A stretch of DNA of 47,223 nucleotides from Heliobacterium mobile. Lineage in GTDB: Bacteria; Bacillota; Desulfitobacteriia; Heliobacteriales; Heliobacteriaceae. The notes beneath the pieces were generated by a model, which worked only from the letters and a program-made list of their open reading frames with translations, ran no database searches and was not told the origin of the DNA. The stretch covers positions 1 through 47,223 of the forward strand of contig NZ_WNKU01000025.1 of the NCBI RefSeq assembly GCF_009720735.1, written 5' to 3'. The translations under genes were made by a program, and so were the position numbers. This document shows positions 42,406-47,223 of this stretch, piece after piece (position 1 is the first letter of the stretch; each line of letters starts with the position of its first letter).

Positions 42406-42458
42406 CTACATTTTCCTCCATGACCTTTGCTGGATCAGAGCAACGTAATGTGCCTCTT

Positions 42459-43433
42459 CTATGCTTTAATTTGCTGCGGTTTCACTTTTTGAGCGTTTTC
42501 GTTGGTCCCCCGAAGCGATGGTGAAAGGGTTCCGCAGGCGACTCCAGCGACGACTAGAATGCCCCCGACGAGTTGCGGCCAAGTAACCTGTTCACCCAAA
42601 AGGAGCACTCCGAAGAGGCAGCCAAAGAGAGGAACCATGTTGATAAACGGCGCGGCTCGACCAGGGCCGATCTGTTGAATTCCTTCATACCACCAGACAA
42701 AACCTAATACGGTCCCTAAGAGAGCTAGTTGGAGAATGGCTAGCCAGCCTTGCAGGGAAAAATGGGCTGTTCCGATGCCCAGCAACTCTTCGGTTAGGGC
42801 TGCCGGAATCAATAAGACTGTGCCGAACAGGGTGGCATAAGCCGTAGCCACAAGGGGGCTAAAGCTACCGAGGACTTTTTTCCCGAGAATGGAGTAAAGC
42901 GCCCATGACAGAGGAGCCCCCAGCAGGATCATGTCGCCGGGATTAAAAGATAACTGCTGAAGCACCTCGAGAGATCCGCGGGAGATGACTGTCACAACCC
43001 CGATAAAGGAGATCACCAACCCGGTCACCTGGGAGGGACGAAGCCGTTCCTTCAGCATCACCGCTGACAGCAGCGCCGTGACCAGGGGGTTTATGGCGAT
43101 GACTAGGGAACCGTTCGCAGCGGAAGTGAATTTTAAACCCGTAAAAAAAGCGGCGTTATACAAAAATATTCCGGTCAGACCTAATGAAAAGAGGCCGAAA
43201 ATCTGCCGGCTTCCCCGGGGAATGGGAAAAGGCTCCTGCCTTCCTTTGCCCCACCATTGAAGGACAACGAGGGAAAAGAGCACCAATGTGGCAAGGGTGA
43301 ATCGAAAGCTTGCAGCATGAAAAGGCGGCGCCTCCAGGACGGCCAATTTGGCCGCTACGAATGTGCCTCCCCAAAAACAGGTCGTCATGACCAGTTTGGC
43401 ATAGGTCATGGCCAGCCCGGGTGTTTTCATCAT
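42459..43433 (-). CDS. EamA-family transporter, third of three
   Basis: This 324-residue membrane protein has two EamA repeats. The first begins AKLVMTTCFWGGTFVAAKLAVLE (about 12-34), and ALLSAVMLKERLRPSQVTGLVISFIGVVTV ends it. The second runs LGAPLSWALYSILGKKVLGSF through GVLLLGEQVTWPQLVGGILVVAGV. Both halves keep the family proline and charged turns. The start is ATG at 43433, with GGTGAAA just upstream; ATG at 43430 and at 43409 also fit. It is related to but distinct from the adjacent EamA gene, separated by 53 bases, and the two may be co-transcribed. The substrate is unknown. Confidence 0.87.
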   Translation of the reverse strand: MMKTPGLAMTYAKLVMTTCFWGGTFVAAKLAVLEAPPFHAASFRFTLATLVLFSLVVLQWWGKGRQEPFPIPRGSRQIFGLFSLGLTGIFLYNAAFFTGLKFTSAANGSLVIAINPLVTALLSAVMLKERLRPSQVTGLVISFIGVVTVISRGSLEVLQQLSFNPGDMILLGAPLSWALYSILGKKVLGSFSPLVATAYATLFGTVLLIPAALTEELLGIGTAHFSLQGWLAILQLALLGTVLGFVWWYEGIQQIGPGRAAPFINMVPLFGCLFGVLLLGEQVTWPQLVGGILVVAGVACGTLSPSLRGTNENAQKVKPQQIKA

Positions 43434-43587
43434 TTTTCACCTATTCGTACATGATCTTTACAACATCATTTTTTGCAGCAGCGTCAGAATTCATTGCAGC
43501 ATTTGTTCAGTCATAACAGTGTCTAGAAGATTATATCATCTCTCCAGCTTTATAGATTTCTCCTTGAGCTTTTGTATAAAGATCTTT

Positions 43588-43624
43588 CAAAAAAAAAATC
43601 CTCCCGTTATTAAGGGGGAGGATT
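43588..43624 (-). terminator. Terminator of the Gly/Tyr-rich protein gene
   Basis: On the minus strand AATCCTCCC pairs with GGGAGGATT, followed by eight or more T. It is 29 bases after the stop. Confidence 0.92.
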
Positions 43625-43652
43625 CGGAATCAACCTTTTCATGCAATTCTAC

Positions 43653-44063
43653 TTATCGGTACCCATACAACGAACTGAGCAGGAGCAAGGGAAAAATCAC
43701 CCGGAAAACTCCAGGGCCGGGTCCGTAACCGAATCCTGGTCCATAGCCATACCCATATCCGGGGCCATAGCCGAATCCCGGCCCATAGCCAAATCCGGGG
43801 CGACCATAGAAACCATAGGGTACGGGGACGATCTGCTCCGCCTGAACTTTATCTTCCTGTTCCGATGCGGTTACAGGGGGGTTTGCCACCTCGATTTCGG
43901 CATAGTCCTCTCCCACATTGACAAGTCGTCCCGTGTACGTCCGCATTCCGTCGGGATATCGGACTTCGGCTCGCACGTTTTGACCCACTAAATCCCTCAT
44001 GCGATCACACATCATGGGACGCACCGCAGGATAGTTCATTCCGGTAGACAGGCTGCTCTCCAT
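43653..44063 (-). CDS. Small protein with a Gly/Tyr-rich C-terminus
   Basis: This 136-residue protein has residues 1-65 like a small SH3/LSm-like barrel (LVGQNVRAEVRYPDGMRTYTGRLVNVGEDYAEIEV). A linker of Glu and Val follows, then a low-complexity tail of PGFGYGPG repeats (about residues 87-118), then a hydrophobic end FRVIFPLLLLSSLYGYR. The tail resembles spore coat or exosporium proteins (CotH- or GXX-type, self-assembling). The ATG follows AGGAGAGATG. It is monocistronic and has its own terminator. I do not recognise the exact family. A spore-coat role would fit the SleL-like gene elsewhere in the window. Confidence 0.75.
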   Translation of the reverse strand: MESSLSTGMNYPAVRPMMCDRMRDLVGQNVRAEVRYPDGMRTYTGRLVNVGEDYAEIEVANPPVTASEQEDKVQAEQIVPVPYGFYGRPGFGYGPGFGYGPGYGYGYGPGFGYGPGPGVFRVIFPLLLLSSLYGYR

Positions 44064-44239
44064 TCGTCATCTCTCCTTGCCACTGACCTAAATTCAGTGG
44101 CAATGTATTCCATAACCAATAGGAATGTGACGACGAATCTATAAACGGACTCTCGGCTTCCTATTCAGACCTACCTACACACATAACGACCTGGCAAACC
44201 TGATGATTCGCCACACACATGAACGTACTTTTATAACTC

Positions 44240-44995
44240 TTACCTTAATGCCTCTACCGCAATACCCTCTTCTTCTAACCGGCACCTTAGTATCCGGGCC
44301 ATCTCTATAGCGGAAGGGGTATCGCCGTGAATACAAACGGTGTCAGCCTCCAGCGAAATGCTCGACCCATCGACAGCCTGCACTGTTTGGGAGGAAATCA
44401 TTTGCATCACCCGGCGTGCCGCTACCCCTGGGTCATGGATGACCGCCTGAGGATGAGAACGGGGTGTCAATGTCCCATCGGCCTTATAGCTGCGATCGGC
44501 AAAGACTTCTTGGGCTACCCTTAACCCCACCTTTTTCCCTGCCTTAACCAGCCGAGAACCGGACAGTCCATATAGGATCAGGTTGGGATCGACTTTTTGA
44601 ATTCCTTCGGCAATGGCCTCGGCCAGTTCATCCATTTGTGCGGCCATATTATACAAAGCACCGTGGGGCTTCACATGGTTCAACTTTCCGCCTGCTGCGC
44701 GGACAAAGGCTTGCAATGCCCCTACCTGGTAGACGATCAGGTTTGTTACTTGGGCAGGTGCCATCTGCATTTCCCGGCGGCCAAAACCCGCCAAATCGGG
44801 AAAACCCGGATGGGCACCGATGGCTGCTCCTGCCCGCAGTGCCCTATCCACCGTTCGAGCCATCACATCGGGATCGCCGGCATGTAACCCACAAGCGATA
44901 TTGACAGACGTCGCGATCGCGATCATTTCTTCATCGCAACCGATTCGATAGGCTCCAAAGCTCTCCCCGAGATCGCAGTTCAAATCGACCCTCAT
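44240..44995 (-). CDS. pxpA: 5-oxoprolinase subunit A (LamB/YcsF family)
   Basis: This 251-residue protein of the LamB/YcsF family has LNCDLGESFGAYRIGCDEEM (4-23), SVNIACGLHAGDPDVMARTVDRA (about 30-52) and GAHPGFPDLAGFGRREM (about 57-73). VKPHGALYNMAA and VCIHGDTPSAIE follow. PxpA, with PxpB and PxpC, hydrolyses 5-oxoproline (pyroglutamate) to glutamate using ATP. It ends the leftward operon pxpB-pxpC-pxpA. The ATG at 44995 begins five bases after the pxpC stop. Confidence 0.95.
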   Translation of the reverse strand: MRVDLNCDLGESFGAYRIGCDEEMIAIATSVNIACGLHAGDPDVMARTVDRALRAGAAIGAHPGFPDLAGFGRREMQMAPAQVTNLIVYQVGALQAFVRAAGGKLNHVKPHGALYNMAAQMDELAEAIAEGIQKVDPNLILYGLSGSRLVKAGKKVGLRVAQEVFADRSYKADGTLTPRSHPQAVIHDPGVAARRVMQMISSQTVQAVDGSSISLEADTVCIHGDTPSAIEMARILRCRLEEEGIAVEALR

Positions 44996-44999
44996 TCGG

Positions 45000-45968
45000 C
45001 TAGAACACCTCCACGGAATGACATGCTCCGTTCACAATCCCGTTACGTAAAATATCCCTTTGCTGTCGCAGAATTGAATGGGCTTTTGGGATGTCGCACG
45101 GGATAAACTGTACCGTGTCTCCCATCTTCGCTTGGGCCAGCAACGGAACATCGGCGGTGATCACCGTAACGATTTTCGGATAGCCGCCTGTCGTTTGCCG
45201 GTCAGCCATGAGCACGATGGGCTGTCCATCGGGAGGAACTTGCACCGCCCCCAGAGTTGTCGCATCAGAGATCATCTCTTTATCGGTTTGTCGATTCAAG
45301 CGGGGCCCCTCCAAACGGTAGCCCATGCGATCGGACAGCGCACTGACCCGATACGTTTTTGAGAAAAAGGTTTCTATCGCATCTTTCGCAAAAAAGTCTT
45401 CTTGCGGGCCTAAGATCGCTCTCACCGTAACCTGTCGGGAATAGACAGGAATAGCATCGGGACAAAGTTGTCGAGTTCCTAACTGGTCTATCCTTTTTCC
45501 CGGATGAAACTGCAGCTGGTCTCCCTCTTTTAGTGCCCGTCCCTGGAATCCACCCAGTTGACCGCGCAAATATGTAGACCGGCTTCCTAACACCGGCTCG
45601 ACGGCCCAACCGCCCGATACGGCGAGATAGGAACGGCATCCGCTGCGAGGTGTACCAAAAGCTAATATACTGCCTCGTCCCACCGGACAGTTTACCCACA
45701 TAGAAAGAGGTTCTCCATCCAATGTAGGTGACAAATCTGCCCCGGTAATGGCGATAACGCCTGGGGATAAAAAACGCAACCTTGGACCGGCAAGAGTGAT
45801 CTCGAGTGCTCCGTCGCCAGGATTATTGCCGACCAGAAGATTTGCTGCTTGCAAGGAAAAGGTGTCCATGGCGCCGGCTACGGGCATTCCGGAGGCTTGG
45901 TGTCCATAGCGCCCCAGGTCTTGCACCGTAGTCAATAAACCGCCCTTGATGACCTCCACTGTTCCCAT
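45000..45968 (-). CDS. pxpC: 5-oxoprolinase subunit C (KipA-like)
   Basis: This 322-residue biotin-dependent carboxylase-like cyclophilin-fold protein begins VEVIKGGLLTTVQDLGRYGHQASGMPVAGAMD (4-35), a family hallmark. It carries ALEITLAGPRLRF (about 54-66), YLAVSGGW (about 112-119), SDRMGYRLEGP (about 213-223) and PPDGQPIVLMADRQTTGGYPKI (about 247-268). It forms a complex with PxpB. The ATG at 45968 follows AGAAGGGA. Its first 146 bases overlap the end of pxpB in another frame. It ends four bases before pxpA. Confidence 0.95.
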   Translation of the reverse strand: MGTVEVIKGGLLTTVQDLGRYGHQASGMPVAGAMDTFSLQAANLLVGNNPGDGALEITLAGPRLRFLSPGVIAITGADLSPTLDGEPLSMWVNCPVGRGSILAFGTPRSGCRSYLAVSGGWAVEPVLGSRSTYLRGQLGGFQGRALKEGDQLQFHPGKRIDQLGTRQLCPDAIPVYSRQVTVRAILGPQEDFFAKDAIETFFSKTYRVSALSDRMGYRLEGPRLNRQTDKEMISDATTLGAVQVPPDGQPIVLMADRQTTGGYPKIVTVITADVPLLAQAKMGDTVQFIPCDIPKAHSILRQQRDILRNGIVNGACHSVEVF

Positions 45969-46728
45969 TGCTCTTCGTCCCTTCTATCGGCGTAGGTTGC
46001 CAGCCCATTTTCACTTTCTGCGATACCATGTGATACGTAGCCAGATCGATAGGTTTGAACCGAACCCCATCTCCCGCTTTTACGAATACCGCCTTTTCTC
46101 GTTTGGGATCGTAGAGCCCAAAGGGTGTACGTCCAATAATCTGCCAACCGCCAGGAGCCGCTATAGGATAAATCCCGGTCTGAAGGCCAGCGATGCCAAC
46201 AGACCCCGCCGGAACCGACTTGCGGGGATTATCCAACCGAGGTACAGCGATTTTGGGCGATACTTTACCGAGATAGCAAAAACCCGGAACAAAGCCGAGC
46301 ATATACACATGATATGTGGAGTGACTGTGGATCGCGATTACCTCTTCCGGCTTTAACCCCACACGTAAAGCTAGGGACACTAAGTCCGGGCCCCATTCGC
46401 CTCCGTATAAGACGGGAATTTCCCATATGACGGAGGAGGCCATCATCGCATCGTTTAACAAGTTTATCTCCGCCCAGAGATAACATTCTACTTCATAGGC
46501 TTCGATTTGAAAGGGATCGTAATACACAGCCAAAGAACAATAGGTAGGGACGATCTCCCGAACCCAAGGGGGCTGGGCTCGCTCTAACACTTCTGCCAGA
46601 GCCTGCACTTTTCTGTTGATGTCGAGGGAAATCTCTTGCTGAAACTGCACAAGCCAACAACTATCCCCCATGGGAATTAAGCTGGCATTCTTCGATTGGT
46701 CATTCATAAAGTCCATTTGGCTGGCCAC
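45823..46728 (-). CDS. pxpB: 5-oxoprolinase subunit B (KipI-like), C-terminally extended
   Basis: This cyclophilin-like subunit is 301 residues in its present frame. The conserved domain spans about residues 15-245: LIPMGDSCWLVQFQQEISLD, YCSLAVYYDP, then VYMLGFVPGFCYLG, RLDNPRKSVPAGSVGIAG and PIAAPGGWQIIGRTPF. Other PxpB proteins end near 240 residues. Here the frame runs another 50 or so codons into pxpC. That tail (GQPTPIEGT, then a Ser/Arg-rich stretch ending SSGRQ) has no family features. A long overlap of 146 bases is uncommon, so the original stop may have been lost. The GTG start follows AGGATAGGG. It leads the operon pxpB-pxpC-pxpA. Confidence 0.92.
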   Translation of the reverse strand: MASQMDFMNDQSKNASLIPMGDSCWLVQFQQEISLDINRKVQALAEVLERAQPPWVREIVPTYCSLAVYYDPFQIEAYEVECYLWAEINLLNDAMMASSVIWEIPVLYGGEWGPDLVSLALRVGLKPEEVIAIHSHSTYHVYMLGFVPGFCYLGKVSPKIAVPRLDNPRKSVPAGSVGIAGLQTGIYPIAAPGGWQIIGRTPFGLYDPKREKAVFVKAGDGVRFKPIDLATYHMVSQKVKMGWQPTPIEGTKSNGNSGGHQGRFIDYGARPGALWTPSLRNARSRRHGHLFLASSKSSGRQ

Positions 46729-46907
46729 ACATCCCTATCCTTTGTCTGATTGTTCTAAATTTTACAAGCAATAAACGTCCCGTCAAATTGTAACGAAAAA
46801 TGTTATAAAAAGATATGGATTGTTTATAAATTGCCCGTACAAAACATATACAAACATAATTCCGGAGACTCATTAGATACTGGCTATGATGAGATCAGCT
46901 TTTTATA

Positions 46908-46933
46908 GAAAAAACCCAAGACTCCCGCTTGGG
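46908..46933 (-). terminator. rRNA operon terminator, distal
   Basis: On the minus strand CCCAAG pairs with CTTGGG around seven bases and is followed by TTTTTTCT. Confidence 0.9.
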
Positions 46934-46942
46934 TGTCTCAGA

Positions 46943-46985
46943 AAAATAAAAAATCCACGGTCGGAGTTATTCCGCCATGGATTTT
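46943..46985 (-). terminator. rRNA operon terminator, proximal
   Basis: On the minus strand AAAATCCATGG pairs with CCGTGGATTTT (one G-U), followed by TTATTTTTC. It starts about 58 bases after the 23S 3' end. Confidence 0.9.
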
Positions 46986-47042
46986 GCTTTTTATAAATTC
47001 TCTTATTCCAAGAAAACTACACAGAAATATTTTGTAAAGCAT

Positions 47043-47223
<181 letters not shown>

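Overview
The window is chromosomal DNA of an anaerobic, low-to-moderate GC Firmicute (Clostridia). It is probably a peptococcal or heliobacterial-type lineage, but the sequence alone does not settle the genus. The evidence is Gram-positive style ribosome binding sites (AGGAGG) with frequent TTG and GTG starts, a T-box serine operon, a BirA-type operator, a fluoride riboswitch, a SleL/YaaH-like spore hydrolase, a CooC-type nickel ATPase and the 16S/23S sequences. The window lies between two rRNA operons that both point left. The 5' third of a 16S gene occupies 1-567 and the 3' end of another 23S gene occupies about 47043-47223, so everything between is an inter-rrn segment.

Layout. 568-940: rRNA promoter and leader. 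943-1736: cooC broken by a one-base slip in a G run. 1940-3326: Dam-type methylase overlapping a PD-(D/E)XK protein, a likely type II restriction-modification pair. 3381-3488: a 35-residue membrane protein not previously obvious, whose start codon and ribosome binding site sit inside a large hairpin. 3573-4418: flagellin with a sigma-28-like promoter. 4695-7903: DMT transporter, CoA-binding protein and MetY. 8235-10431: a three-gene surface or tail-collar operon. 11188-11999: two tRNA-Arg genes, tadA and tRNA-Ser(CGA) as one transcription unit. 12290-17460: LysM-GH18 hydrolase, soluble chemotaxis-type sensor, SGNH hydrolase, small DUF4405-like membrane protein and HD-GYP response regulator. 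17739-20950: CxxC protein, an eroded AAA ATPase, a tandem pair of small membrane proteins and a secreted eight-repeat protein. 21055-24417: DHH/DHHA2 phosphoesterase, nitroreductase and bioA with a BirA-like operator. 24693-26140: fluoride riboswitch, two crcB/fluC genes and a DUF190 gene. 26425-30301: GH13 amylase, MCP remnant, NDH-2 and tRNA-Ser(UGA). 30473-34100: giant CBS-PAS-GAF-GGDEF protein followed by a RidA-like gene. 34282-38754: T-box(Ser) operon aminotransferase-serA-serS. 38827-43433: alpha/beta hydrolase, pdxT-pdxS and two EamA transporters. 43653-46728: Gly/Tyr-rich protein and the 5-oxoprolinase genes pxpB-pxpC-pxpA. 46908-47043: rrn terminators with no 5S gene.

How the genes work together. 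The serine operon holds first-step (SerA), aminotransferase and tRNA-charging (SerS) genes under one T-box. PdxS and PdxT make pyridoxal phosphate, which BioA, MetY and the class V aminotransferase here use. TadA is encoded next to its tRNA-Arg(ACG) substrate. The fluoride riboswitch controls two fluoride channels. Several loci are decaying (cooC frameshift, AAA ATPase, MCP tail), so the segment mixes housekeeping operons with accessory genes. No prophage, insertion sequence or CRISPR array is visible. No single locus here can be proven to be a new system. The best candidates for undescribed biology are the hairpin-gated micro-protein at 3381-3531, the duplicated small membrane proteins at 19082-19689, the collar/discoidin/cadherin-like operon, and the palindrome over the serine operon promoter.
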